From Burkholderia latens (GTDB taxonomy: Bacteria > Pseudomonadota > Gammaproteobacteria > Burkholderiales > Burkholderiaceae): a stretch of 64,000 nt of DNA. Of the stretch, positions 30,923 through 39,694 are shown piece after piece (position 1 is the stretch's first letter; every line of letters begins with the position of its first letter). Location of the stretch: NCBI RefSeq assembly GCF_902499045.1, contig NZ_CABVPL010000012.1, positions 1-64,000 on the forward strand. Reading direction: 5' to 3'. The notes beneath the pieces are model-generated. The model was not told the origin of the DNA and did not search any database. It was given only the letters and a program-made list of their open reading frames with translations. The translations under genes were made by a program, and so were the position numbers.

Positions 30923-31630
30923 ATGAACGATCCCCGCACGATCCAGATCTACCGCTACGACCCCGATCGCGACGCCGAACCGCACATGCAGCGCTACGAC
31001 GTCGACGTCGGTCCCGACGACCGGATGCTGCTCGACGTGCTCGGCCGCCTGAAGCGCGAGGACGAGACGCTGTCGTACCGGCGCTCGTGCCGCGAGGGGA
31101 TCTGCGGCTCGGACGCGATGAACATCAACGGCAAGAACGGGCTCGCGTGTCTCACCAACATGAAGACGCTGCCGCGCGAGATCGTGCTGCGGCCGTTGCC
31201 GGGGTTGCCGGTCGTGCGCGACCTGATCGTCGACATGACCGATTTCTTCAACCAGTACCATTCGATCCGTCCGTACCTGATCAACGACTCGACACCGCCC
31301 GAGCGTGAACGGCTGCAGTCGCCGGAAGAGCGCGACCAGCTCGACGGGCTGTACGAATGCATCCTGTGCGCGTGCTGCTCGACGCAGTGCCCGAGCTACT
31401 GGTGGAACCCGGACAAGTTCGTCGGGCCGGCCGGGTTGTTGCAGGCGTACCGGTTCATCGCGGATTCGCGCGATCAGGCGACGGCCGAGCGGCTCGATAA
31501 CCTCGAGGATCCGTATCGGCTGTTCCGCTGCCGGACGATCATGAACTGCGTCGACGTGTGCCCGAAAGGGCTGAATCCAGCGAAGGCGATTTCGGAGATC
31601 CGGGCGATGCTGGTCAGGCGGACGGTTTAG
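30923..31630 (+). CDS. sdhB: Succinate dehydrogenase iron-sulfur subunit, stand-alone copy
   Basis: 235 residues, full length. All cluster ligands are present: SCREGICGSDAMNINGKNGL with the following AC for [2Fe-2S], CILCACCSTQCP for [4Fe-4S], and CRTIMNCVDVCPKGLNP for [3Fe-4S]. Normally SdhB bridges the flavoprotein SdhA and the membrane anchors SdhCD. Here no sdhA, sdhC or sdhD is nearby, so this is an orphan paralogue that may replace the main subunit under special conditions. The ATG follows GGGAGGACAAG. It ends 3 nt from the convergent HAD gene. Confidence 0.93.
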   Translation: MNDPRTIQIYRYDPDRDAEPHMQRYDVDVGPDDRMLLDVLGRLKREDETLSYRRSCREGICGSDAMNINGKNGLACLTNMKTLPREIVLRPLPGLPVVRDLIVDMTDFFNQYHSIRPYLINDSTPPERERLQSPEERDQLDGLYECILCACCSTQCPSYWWNPDKFVGPAGLLQAYRFIADSRDQATAERLDNLEDPYRLFRCRTIMNCVDVCPKGLNPAKAISEIRAMLVRRTV

Positions 31631-31633
31631 GCG

Positions 31634-32308
31634 CTACGGCCGCGCCGCAACCTCGTCCAGATGCCACAGCAGATCCGCCGGATCGTCATACACGCGCAGC
31701 GCGCCCGCGCGTTCGAGCTCGTCGCTGCCGTAACCGCCCGACAGCAAGCCGACGCCGAGCGCACGGCACCGGCTCGCGGCGAGCATGTCCCAGATGCTGT
31801 CGCCGACCACGACCGTATGCTCGATCGGCACGTTCAGCTTCGCGGCGGCGGTCAGGAACAGATCGGGGTCCGGCTTCGCATACTTGACCTGGTCGCGCGT
31901 GACGACGACGTTCTTCGCCGGATCGACGCCGAGCGCGTCGAGATTGATCGCCGCCGTTTCCATCCGGCCGCTGGTCGCGATCGCCCAGCGAATACCGGCA
32001 TTCGACAACGCGGCCAGCAACTCGCGCGCACCGGGCAGCGGCCGGACCTGCGCGCGTAGCCGCTGATATGCGTCCGCATGCAGCCGCGCGAGCCGCTCGA
32101 CGCGCTCGGCGTCTATGTCGCCGGCCGTCTCGCGCAGCAGCTGGTTCAGGAACAGGCCGCCGCTCATCCCGATCTTGCGGTGGATGCGCCATACGGACAA
32201 CTCGATGCCTTCCGCATCGAGCGCTTCCTTCCACGCGAGCACGTGCTGATAGACGCTGTCGACGAGCGTGCCGTCGAGATCGAACAGAAATGACGTTTCA
32301 ATGCGCAT
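31634..32308 (-). CDS. HAD superfamily hydrolase (phosphatase)
   Basis: 224 residues with the beta-phosphoglucomutase/phosphoglycolate phosphatase layout. Motif I FLFDLDGTLVDS holds the nucleophile Asp10 and Asp12; motif II is AIATSGR; motif III includes KYAKPDPDLF; motif IV is VVVGDSIWDMLAA. An alpha-helical C1 cap lies between motifs I and II (about residues 20-85). The substrate is not predictable; a small phosphorylated sugar is likely. The ATG follows GGGAGATTTAC. It is monocistronic and convergent with sdhB. Confidence 0.9.
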   Translation of the reverse strand: MRIETSFLFDLDGTLVDSVYQHVLAWKEALDAEGIELSVWRIHRKIGMSGGLFLNQLLRETAGDIDAERVERLARLHADAYQRLRAQVRPLPGARELLAALSNAGIRWAIATSGRMETAAINLDALGVDPAKNVVVTRDQVKYAKPDPDLFLTAAAKLNVPIEHTVVVGDSIWDMLAASRCRALGVGLLSGGYGSDELERAGALRVYDDPADLLWHLDEVAARP

Positions 32309-32519
32309 GTAAATCTCCCGGCCCGATCACGTTCGGGCAAAATCGTCGGCAAAACCAGGTCGTCACATTATCGGCGCGCGGCCGTGTCACCGCCATGTCC
32401 CGCGCCCCACGCGTGGCGCCCCGTCTCCGACGCGGCGGCGTGTCGAACACCGCTGGTACAATCGCGCCGATGCGCCGGGCGGGCCGCCAGCGCGCGCCCA
32501 ACCTTCGTCGAATCCCCGT

Positions 32520-33704
32520 ATGGCAACCCCCGACGCCGTCAGTTCCGAACAATCGTGGTGGGGCGTTCTGGCCCTGGCACTCACCGCCTTCATCTTCAAT
32601 ACCACCGAATTCGTGCCCGTCGCGCTGCTGAGCGCGATCGGCGGCAGCCTGCAGATGCAGCCGACCGCCGTCGGCCTGATGCTGACGATCTACGCGTGGG
32701 CCGTCGCCGTCGTGTCGCTGCCGCTGACGTTCTTCACGCGCCACGTCGAGCGCCGCAAGCTGCTGAGCGTCGCGCTGCTGGTGTTCATCGGCAGCCATGT
32801 CGTGACCGGCGTCGCATGGAATTTCACGGTGCTGATGATCGGCCGGCTCGGCATCGCATGCGCGCATGCGGTGTTCTGGTCGATCTCCGTGCCGCTGGCC
32901 GTGCGGCTCGCGCCGAGCGACCGCAAGAGCCGCGCGCTCAGCCTGCTCGCGATGGGCACGGCGATCGCGATGGTCGCCGGCATTCCGCTCGGCCGCGTGA
33001 TCGGCGAGGCGCTCGGCTGGCGCACCACGTTCCTCGTGATCGGCGCCGCGGCAGCCGTCGCACTGCTGATGCTGCGCGCGACGTTGCCGCAGCTGCCGAG
33101 CCAGGGCGCCGGATCGCTCGCCAGTATCGGCTCGTTCCTGCGCAAGCCGGCTTTGGTCGCGCTGTACGCGATCACGGTGTTGGTGGTATCCGCGCACTTC
33201 ACGTCGTACACGTACATCGAACCGTTCGTGCAGAGCGTCAATCATGCGAGCAACAGCCGGATCACCTATGTGCTGATCCTGTTCGGCGTTGCCGGCATGC
33301 CGGCCGCGATGTGCTTCAACCGCATGTTTCCGCAGCGGCCGGCCGATTTCCTGCTCGCGTCGATCGTCGCGTTGTCGGCGTGCCTGCTGATCCTGTTTCC
33401 GTGCGCGCTGAACATCGTCACGCTGTCGGTGCATACGCTCGTGTGGGGCGGCGCGATCGTCTGTTTCGGCCTCGCGATGCAGGCGTGGGTGCTGAAGCTC
33501 GCGCCGGACGCGACCGATCTCGCGGTGTCGATCTTCTCCGGGCTGTACAACGTCGGGATCGGCGCGGGTGCGCTGCTCGGCAACCATATCGCCAGCGACT
33601 TCGGTCTGTCGTGGATCGGCACGTTCGGCGGCGTGGTCGGCATCCTGTCGGCGGCAATCGCGTGGGCCGCGCTGCGGCTGCACGAGCGAAGGGCGGTCGC
33701 GTAA
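32520..33704 (+). CDS. sotB: Sugar efflux MFS transporter, SotB type
   Basis: 394 residues, 12 membrane segments. The opening FIFNTTEFVPVALLSAIGGSLQMQPTAVGLM is typical of the SotB/YdeA branch of drug:H+ antiporter-1 exporters, which expel arabinose, IPTG-like sugars or drugs. The A-loop sequence TFFTRHVERRKLL and motif C-like GIPLGRVIGEALGWRTTFLVIG are visible. The start at the ATG directly before ATPDAVSSEQS was chosen from the position of the first helix. No dedicated regulator is adjacent. The name is based on family resemblance; substrate is unknown. Confidence 0.85.
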   Translation: MATPDAVSSEQSWWGVLALALTAFIFNTTEFVPVALLSAIGGSLQMQPTAVGLMLTIYAWAVAVVSLPLTFFTRHVERRKLLSVALLVFIGSHVVTGVAWNFTVLMIGRLGIACAHAVFWSISVPLAVRLAPSDRKSRALSLLAMGTAIAMVAGIPLGRVIGEALGWRTTFLVIGAAAAVALLMLRATLPQLPSQGAGSLASIGSFLRKPALVALYAITVLVVSAHFTSYTYIEPFVQSVNHASNSRITYVLILFGVAGMPAAMCFNRMFPQRPADFLLASIVALSACLLILFPCALNIVTLSVHTLVWGGAIVCFGLAMQAWVLKLAPDATDLAVSIFSGLYNVGIGAGALLGNHIASDFGLSWIGTFGGVVGILSAAIAWAALRLHERRAVA

Positions 33705-33722
33705 ACGCGCTCGGCGTATGCG

Positions 33723-34925
33723 TTACACCGCTTTAACGCGGCTCGCCGCGCCTGCTTCGCGCCCGATTCCCGCCGCGTCGAGCTGCCTGAGCTTCGCATA
33801 CAGCGTCGTGCGCGAAATGCCGAGCTGCCGTGCGGCCGCGGACACGTTGCCGTCATGTTCCGCGAGCGCGCGGCGGATCGCGTCCAGCGACTGTTCGTGC
33901 AGGCTGGCTTGCTGACTGGCGGCCGGTGTCGCGTGGCATACGTCGGCCGCGTCTTCGAGCACGTCGGCGTCGCGCGCCATCGTCGTCCGGTCCAGCGGCG
34001 CACGCACGGTGCGCACCCATACATGGCTACCATCGTCGCGCGCGATCCGCTGCGGCGTGCGCGCCGGTGTCAGCAGGCGGCGTTGCTGCGCGGGCGTCGC
34101 GCCGGGAAACAGTTGACGCACATCGTACGGCGCGACCGGCCCGTCGGGCGCGAGATCGAGCATCTGCCGCGCGAGCCGGCTCACCGCGCGCACGCGGCCC
34201 GCTTCGTCGAGCGCCACGACACCGGCGAGCGGCGTGCCGAGCCAGCGCGGATCGTGCTGGATATGCAGCAGATGGCAATCGCGCAGCATCGCGTACAGCC
34301 GCTGCTCGGCGGCCAGCGTCGCGTACCGGAACTGCTCGCGCAACTGCACGACGTTGCGCCGGCCGATGCCGGTGATGTCCAGTGCGCCGATCACTTCACC
34401 GTCGAAGCCGACGAGCGGCACCGCGAGACAGAATACCCGTGCGAATTCGTCCAGATAGTGCTGCGCGCCCGCGACGACCGCTTCCGTGCCGTCGTGAATC
34501 ACGCAACTCGGCGCGGTCGTGCCGATGTTCGGTTCGACGATGCGGCGGCCTGCGACGATCGGCGTCAGCAGCGCGTCGTCGCATTGCGGGCTGCGTCGCG
34601 CGTGGATGATCGTGCCATGCGGGTTGACGCACATGATCGTCCATTCGCGGCCGCCGAACGCGGCCCACAGCTGCTCGATTTCCTGAGCGACGCAGCGGCG
34701 GAGCCGCCGGTCCGCGCGTGACTCGGCGAGATCGCGCTGCATTTCGTAGCGGGCGGTTTCCCACGGCCGCAGGCCCGCATCGCGCGAGCGCAGCCACGAG
34801 CGCGCGACGCTGGCCGGTAACGCCGCGTCGGGCAGCGGCTCGCCCGCCGCGAAGCGGGCGCGGAGCCGGTCGAGGTCGATCGGCCGAGCAGGGAAATCGG
34901 GAATCGTATTCACGCTGCGTTCCAT
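33723..34925 (-). CDS. AcoR-like Fis-type regulator lacking the sigma-54 AAA+ domain
   Basis: 400 residues. The N-terminal ~70 residues (ASVARSWLRSRDAGLRPWE) and the following GAF domain (EPNIGTTAPSCVIHDGTEAVVAG, GALDITGIGRRNVV) match AcoR-type activators. A PAS-like stretch follows, then directly a Fis-type HTH at the C-terminus (LAEHDGNVSAAARQLGISRTTLYAKLRQL). The central ATPase with Walker motifs and GAFTGA, about 240 residues, is absent, so it cannot open sigma-54 promoters and must act with sigma-70 or as a repressor. It lies 162 nt downstream of the alcohol dehydrogenase on the same strand and probably controls the two dehydrogenase genes. Confidence 0.88.
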   Translation of the reverse strand: MERSVNTIPDFPARPIDLDRLRARFAAGEPLPDAALPASVARSWLRSRDAGLRPWETARYEMQRDLAESRADRRLRRCVAQEIEQLWAAFGGREWTIMCVNPHGTIIHARRSPQCDDALLTPIVAGRRIVEPNIGTTAPSCVIHDGTEAVVAGAQHYLDEFARVFCLAVPLVGFDGEVIGALDITGIGRRNVVQLREQFRYATLAAEQRLYAMLRDCHLLHIQHDPRWLGTPLAGVVALDEAGRVRAVSRLARQMLDLAPDGPVAPYDVRQLFPGATPAQQRRLLTPARTPQRIARDDGSHVWVRTVRAPLDRTTMARDADVLEDAADVCHATPAASQQASLHEQSLDAIRRALAEHDGNVSAAARQLGISRTTLYAKLRQLDAAGIGREAGAASRVKAV

Positions 34926-35087
34926 TTGGGGCAATGTCCGGGGCCGGGCGTGGCGGCCCGGCATGTCGCGCGAATGCGTAATATAGCCCGGCGCCCGAAG
35001 CGCGGTATTTTCATTCCCGACCGCGCTGCCGCGGTGCGCAGCCGAGCGGCATCGCGCTCGGCGGCCGGCTGGCGGCGCCCGCAACGT

Positions 35088-36215
35088 TCAATGCGGCAAT
35101 CGCAGGATCGGCTTGAGCGTGATTCCGTTGCTGCTGTCTTCCGCCGCCTGATTGATCTGGTCGAGCGGATAGAACTTCACCAGCCGGTCGAACGGAAACC
35201 GCCCTTGCAGGTACAGCTGCACGAGCTGCGGAATGAACGTCTGCGGCACGCTGTCGCCTTCGACGATTCCGCGAATCGTGTGACCGCCGAGCAGCAGGCT
35301 GTTCACGTCGAATTCCGCTTTGGTGCCGAGCTTCGGCGCGCCGACCACGCCCATCGTGCCGCGCGACCCCAGCGCGTCGATCCCTTGCGACAGCACGGCC
35401 GGCAGCCCGGTCGATTCGAGCGCGTAGTCGACGCCGCCGCCGGTGATGTCGCGGATCGCGGCGGTCACGTCGACTTCGTTGCTGTTGACCGCGTGCGTCG
35501 CGCCGAGTTCGAGCGCCAGCGCGAGCCGCGACGGCACGATGTCGACCGCGATGATCGTCGTCGCGCCGGCGACGCGCGCGGCCATCACGGCGCTCATCCC
35601 GACCGCGCCCGCGCCGAAGCTCGCGAAGCTGCTGCCCGTGCGTACCGCGAGCGAATGGATCACCGCGCCCGCGCCGGTCTGGATCCCGCAGCCGAGCGGG
35701 CCGAGCAGTTCGAGCGGCGCTTCGGCCGGCACCTTGATCGCGTTGTTCTCGCGAGCGAGCGCGTAGCTCGCGAACGACGACTGCGCGAAGAAATGATCGT
35801 GCAGCGGTTGCCCGGCGGTATCGCGGAGCGCGGTTTGCCCGTCTTCATCGGCGCCGCCGAAGTTCAGCGAGAAGAACTGCCGGCAATACGCGCCGTGGCC
35901 GCCGACACACGACGCGCAGTGGCCGCACGCGCCGTAGGTCAGCACGACGTGATCGCCGGCGGCGAGCGTCTTCACGTTCGGGCCGACGGCCTCTACCACG
36001 CCGGCGCCTTCGTGGCCGAGCACGGCCGGCAGCGGCACCGGGTAGTACTGGTCGCGCACGATCAGGTCGGTGTGACAGAGGCCTGTCGCGACGACGCGCA
36101 CCAGCACCTCGTCGCCGCGCGGCGCGCGGATTCGCGCCGGTTCGATCGAGAAGGGCGCGCCGGCGGCGCGGGCGACCGCCGCGGTGACGGCGCGCGTATC
36201 GTTTTCGGTGTACAT
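35088..36215 (-). CDS. Zinc-dependent aryl-alcohol dehydrogenase (XylB type)
   Basis: 375 residues, MDR superfamily. Catalytic zinc ligands are in ATGLCHTDLI and VLGHEGAGVVE; the structural zinc site is YGACGHCASCVGGHGAYC. The NAD site is FGAGAVGMSAVMAARVAGA with the Asp of IIAVDI selecting NAD. The sequence is close to benzyl/aryl alcohol dehydrogenases that oxidise aromatic alcohols to aldehydes. It starts 19 nt after the aldehyde dehydrogenase stop, so the two are an operon that takes an aromatic alcohol to the acid, such as benzyl alcohol to benzoate. That product would feed the ben genes 8 kb away. Confidence 0.92.
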   Translation of the reverse strand: MYTENDTRAVTAAVARAAGAPFSIEPARIRAPRGDEVLVRVVATGLCHTDLIVRDQYYPVPLPAVLGHEGAGVVEAVGPNVKTLAAGDHVVLTYGACGHCASCVGGHGAYCRQFFSLNFGGADEDGQTALRDTAGQPLHDHFFAQSSFASYALARENNAIKVPAEAPLELLGPLGCGIQTGAGAVIHSLAVRTGSSFASFGAGAVGMSAVMAARVAGATTIIAVDIVPSRLALALELGATHAVNSNEVDVTAAIRDITGGGVDYALESTGLPAVLSQGIDALGSRGTMGVVGAPKLGTKAEFDVNSLLLGGHTIRGIVEGDSVPQTFIPQLVQLYLQGRFPFDRLVKFYPLDQINQAAEDSSNGITLKPILRLPH

Positions 36216-36234
36216 GGTTGGTCTCGCCTCCTCG

Positions 36235-37713
36235 TCAAAGCCGGTACAGCGGCGCGTCGCCCTTGATCGTCAGCCATTGCCACTGCGTGAATTCTTCCCA
36301 GTTTGCCGCACCGCCGATGCTCGCGCCATTGCCCGACGCGCCGACGCCGCCGAACGGGTTGATCACTTCGTCGTTGACCGTCTGGTCGTTGATGTGCAGC
36401 AGCCCCGTGTTCAGCCGCTCGCCGATCCGGAGCGCGCGGCCGACGTCGGCGGACAGGATCGCCATCGACAACCCGTATTCGGTGCGGTTCGCGAGCGCGA
36501 TCGCGTCTTCGTCGGTATCGAACGGCACGACGATCGCGACCGGCCCGAAGATCTCCTCGTCGAATGCGGGATTGCCGGGCGCGACGCCGCTCAACACGGT
36601 GGGTTCGAAGAACAGGCCGCGATGATGGCCGCCCGTCTCGACACGTGCGCCCGCGCGGCGGGCTGCGTCGACCACGCTGGCCGCATGATCGCGTTGCGCG
36701 GCGTTGATCAGCGGGCCGAGGCCGACGTCGGCGGTCGCGGGATCGCCGACGCGCAGGCTTTGCGCCTTCTCGACCAGCTTCGCGACGAAGCGGTCGTGAA
36801 TCGCGCGCTGCACGAGCACGCGGCCGGTCGCCATGCAGATCTGGCCTTGATGCAGATACGCGCCCCACGCGGTGTTCGCGACGGCGCGGTCGAGATCGGC
36901 GTCGTCGAGCACGATCAGCGCGTTCTTGCCGCCGAGTTCGAGCGATACCTTCTTCAGGTGACGGCCCGCGGCTTCGCCAACCTTGCGCCCGGCCGCGGTC
37001 GAGCCGGTGAATTGGATCATCGCGACGTGCGGATCGGCGACGAGCGCCGCGCCCGCAGCACCGTCGCCGGGCAGCATGTGCAGCACGCCGTCGGGCAAGC
37101 CGGCGAGTTCGAATATGCGGGCGATCGCGACGCCGCCGCACACGGCGGTGCGCGGATCGGGTTTCAGCACGACCGCGTTGCCGAGCGCGAGCGCCGGCGC
37201 GACCGCGCGCATCGCGAGGTACAGCGGGAAATTGAACGGCGAGATCACGCCGACGACGCCGCGCGGACGGCGGCGCGCGAGCGACAGACGGCCGGCTGGC
37301 GACGGTAGTACTTCGCCGGCCGCGCGCGACGGCAGCCCGGCTGCTTCGTGCAACGCCTTGATGGTGACGGAGGTTTCGAACGATGCCTTTGCTCGGGTTG
37401 AGCCGCTTTCGCGTACGAGCCAGTCGATGATTAATGCGGAATGCGCTTCGGCGATGGCCGCCGCACGGCGTAGTACTGCTGCGCGCTCGTCGTACGGCAG
37501 GGCGAACCATGCGGGCTGCGCGCGGTGTGCGGCGGTCGACGCTTCGGCGATGGTGGCGCTGTCGGCGAGGCCGACGCGGCCGAGTGTGTTCCCGGTGGCT
37601 GGCTCGATTACGTCGGCCGCGTGCGGGCTTGCGTGCCAGCGGCCGGTGAAGATCTTGCCGCGCCAGATGTCGGCGTCGAGCAGGGTCGGCGTGCCGCTAT
37701 TGCTGCTGTTCAT
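36235..37713 (-). CDS. Benzaldehyde/vanillin-type aldehyde dehydrogenase
   Basis: 492 residues, ALDH superfamily. Motifs: GVISPFNFPLYLAMRAVAPAL, VVLKPDPRTAVCGG, IQFTGSTAAGRKVGEAAGR, the catalytic Glu in KKVSLELGGKNALIV and the nucleophile Cys in HQGQICMATGRVLV, then FDEEIFGPVAIVVPF. LDADIWRGKIFTGRW near the start is typical of the benzaldehyde/vanillin dehydrogenase branch. The ATG follows AGGAGCGCAC; a longer start is open but was rejected. First gene of the pair with the alcohol dehydrogenase. Confidence 0.9.
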   Translation of the reverse strand: MNSSNSGTPTLLDADIWRGKIFTGRWHASPHAADVIEPATGNTLGRVGLADSATIAEASTAAHRAQPAWFALPYDERAAVLRRAAAIAEAHSALIIDWLVRESGSTRAKASFETSVTIKALHEAAGLPSRAAGEVLPSPAGRLSLARRRPRGVVGVISPFNFPLYLAMRAVAPALALGNAVVLKPDPRTAVCGGVAIARIFELAGLPDGVLHMLPGDGAAGAALVADPHVAMIQFTGSTAAGRKVGEAAGRHLKKVSLELGGKNALIVLDDADLDRAVANTAWGAYLHQGQICMATGRVLVQRAIHDRFVAKLVEKAQSLRVGDPATADVGLGPLINAAQRDHAASVVDAARRAGARVETGGHHRGLFFEPTVLSGVAPGNPAFDEEIFGPVAIVVPFDTDEDAIALANRTEYGLSMAILSADVGRALRIGERLNTGLLHINDQTVNDEVINPFGGVGASGNGASIGGAANWEEFTQWQWLTIKGDAPLYRL

Positions 37714-37821
37714 GTGCGCTCCTGGGAAATTCGGATCGACCGGGAGGGCGGCGCGCCGCCCGACCGGCATGCGCGCGAGGGTAGGTGCGGGCGGGGCAGC
37801 GGGGGTATCCGGGTTTTTTCC

Positions 37822-37836
37822 CACCCTTGGAAGGTG
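37822..37836 (-). promoter_or_regulatory. Imperfect inverted repeat near the dehydrogenase promoter
   Basis: CACCCTT-GG-AAGGTG, next to a GGGTTTTTTCCC stretch, about 115 nt before the aldehyde dehydrogenase ATG. It could be an operator close to the core promoter. Support is weak. Confidence 0.25.
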
Positions 37837-37858
37837 CATGGAGGCAGGGGCCTTCGCG

Positions 37859-37880
37859 GTTCAGTGTGCGGAAACTGAAC
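37859..37880 (-). promoter_or_regulatory. Perfect dyad upstream of the dehydrogenase operon
   Basis: GTTCAGT-N8-ACTGAAC, 7-bp perfect arms, 146 nt before the ATG. The position and symmetry suit a site for the Fis-type regulator encoded downstream. This is inferred from position only. Confidence 0.45.
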
Positions 37881-38407
37881 AGTTGTTGCGCGGATCTTGG
37901 TGCACGGCGCTGGTGACGCTCGACGCGTTATTGATTCCGTGGCGTCTGCGACTTATCTGACGCGGCGACGTACGCAAGGCTGCGCCGAGATATGCGTCGG
38001 CTTACCGGGGCATTTTCCCCAGCATGGATGACTGAGCTTGATGCAGAGAGCGTCCCCTTTTGAACTCAGCGCTTCGACCGGCCTGGCGGTACGTCGGAAA
38101 TCGGTCTAGAAATCAGGACGTTACCGCTGGAACGCTTGGTCCACTACGCGAGTTGACAAATTGAGTGCGGACGCAGGCCAATTGACGACGTTGTTTTGAT
38201 GGAACCGTCAATAAAGTCGTCGATTCGTGGGCCGGAGGCCTGGATCCAAGAGGATTCTGGCGTGACGGAATTATTTTGCTCTACGCGCTGCGAGCAGTCG
38301 ACACGCCAGGGCTCAGGCACGGCTCGACCCGTTCTCGCCGTGCCGCTTCGTCAAAGTCGCGTCGGCCCTGTTGGTTCCGGCCAGCTACCAGTCTGGCCGC
38401 ATACGTT

Positions 38408-39175
38408 TCAGCAAGGCACCCGGCCACCGCCCATCATGCACCATCGCTGCGTCTCCTGTTGCGGAGGCGCATACGGTAGTCCGGTCCTCGGATCGATGTG
38501 GTCATACTGCCCTGTGGGGTGCCGAGCCCTCCACGCGGCTTGGTCGGCATATTGTTGCTCGATCGCGGCTTGCTCTCGTGCCAGATCGGCCTTCTGCGCA
38601 TCGTCTAGTTTCTTTGCCATGGTCACGAGCCGCGCGAACTTTGGATCGCGAACATCCTGCAGAGGCGGTAACGGTGGCGCAGGCGGCATGATGAGCACAG
38701 GGCCGGTGTATTTCGGTATCGGCAACTTGGATGGCCGGCCAAACTTTGCCGCCATATTCATCTCCCACAAAGCAGCGTCCATTCCGAGCACATGTTCGTA
38801 GTCGCGATTGACGACCGCCAGCGTGACCGGCCCCGACGGCGTCGGCAATGGCTGCAGGGAAGGTGGAAGCGTCTGTCGAGCCTCGGGATAAATGGTGCGG
38901 GCATAAGCGATTGCCGCGACGGAGTACTGCTGCAGCACTGCCTCGTACGCTTCCAGTATCTGCGCTCGACCATAGCCGCCGGGATTCTCGAACATCGGCT
39001 TATATGCCAACACTTTCCGGCTATACAACGCATTCGCATTCTGCAGCTCCGCGGCAAACCGTTGTTGAGGATCCGTCGGCGCAGACGCCGTTAGGGGCGC
39101 ACACCCTGAAAACACGCTGGCGACAAGCAATATCCCCGCTATCGCGCGCACAAGCGACGGGCGTTGACGCGACAT
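38408..39175 (-). CDS. Predicted lipoprotein of unknown function (paralogue 1)
   Basis: 255 residues. A signal peptide ends in a lipobox (ASVFSGC, Cys25), so the mature protein should be lipidated. The body has RAQILEAYEAVLQQYSVA, QTLPPSLQPLPTPSGPVTL, VNRDYEHVLG, the Pro-rich PKYTGPVLIMPPAPPLPPLQ, and DPKFARLVTMAKKLDDAQKA, ending in RWCMMGGGRVPC with two Cys that may pair. All these blocks recur in the gene at 39695-40480. The ATG at 39175 was chosen because its product aligns from residue 1 with the paralogue, although the ribosome binding site is poor; starts at 39268 and 39262 would add about 30 residues before the signal peptide. Family not recognised. Confidence 0.75.
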   Translation of the reverse strand: MSRQRPSLVRAIAGILLVASVFSGCAPLTASAPTDPQQRFAAELQNANALYSRKVLAYKPMFENPGGYGRAQILEAYEAVLQQYSVAAIAYARTIYPEARQTLPPSLQPLPTPSGPVTLAVVNRDYEHVLGMDAALWEMNMAAKFGRPSKLPIPKYTGPVLIMPPAPPLPPLQDVRDPKFARLVTMAKKLDDAQKADLAREQAAIEQQYADQAAWRARHPTGQYDHIDPRTGLPYAPPQQETQRWCMMGGGRVPC

Positions 39176-39694
39176 ATCCGCGATCAGCTGGTTGCCCAAG
39201 GCGGACGAAACAATGGTCTTCTCGATTGCTCTAGCCTGCTTGGCAGGACGTCTGGAAGGCATGATCATTTTTTTAGCCAGGTTCTGATCGCGACAGTGAA
39301 TGCGATGCGTCGCAGTAGAAAGGAAATCGGCACAAAGCCCTCATGGAGCCTGAACGTCAATCCCGCGTATGTCGCACGGAGGATGCCACGACCGGCGAAC
39401 GACGTCAGCAAACCCCGCATATGTCGCACATGCCGCGAACCGCATCGGCGATTTCGGCCCGTTCTTTTTCGCGCACGCACTCATACTGCCGCATCCTGGA
39501 TGGAATCGGCAATGCGAACGTCCGAACAATGCACGAACGCAACGACTTCCTCAACCATTGCCGATGGCTGCTTTCCGCCGCATCGGCATCGGTCACTCGG
39601 CATCTGCAGGGGCGATCGGAAATCTGCAAATACCGCCCCGCTGATGCAAACCTCCGGCCTGCGGAGCCGACACAGTACGATCATGCGTTTACGT
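39176..39694. other. Spacer between the two lipoprotein genes
   Basis: About 520 nt with no supported gene. It contains a 16-nt direct repeat and short overlapping open frames on several frames without ribosome binding sites. It should carry the promoter of the 38408-39175 gene. I see no transposase remnant. Confidence 0.5.
39362..39429. repeat. 16-nt direct repeat, 36 nt apart
   Basis: CCCGCGTATGTCGCAC (39362-39377) and CCCGCATATGTCGCAC (39414-39429), one mismatch. The core ATATGTCGCA also occurs around the start codon of the downstream paralogue (near 40473-40482), so these may be remnants of a duplicated gene start. Confidence 0.5.

Larger units (their letters stand above)
37714..38407. 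other. Intergenic region, no gene seen
   Basis: About 690 nt between the aldehyde dehydrogenase and the first islet lipoprotein. The first 170 nt are GC-rich and hold a dyad and an imperfect repeat likely to be operators. From about 37.9 kb the base composition becomes AT-richer and no convincing open frame with a ribosome binding site was found on either strand. Confidence 0.6.

Noticed and set aside
37714-38407. Possible sigma-54 promoter for the dehydrogenase operon, expected from the AcoR-like regulator
   Set aside because: No TGGC...TTGC element with GG-N10-GC exists in the upstream region in the right direction, and the regulator lacks the AAA+ domain.
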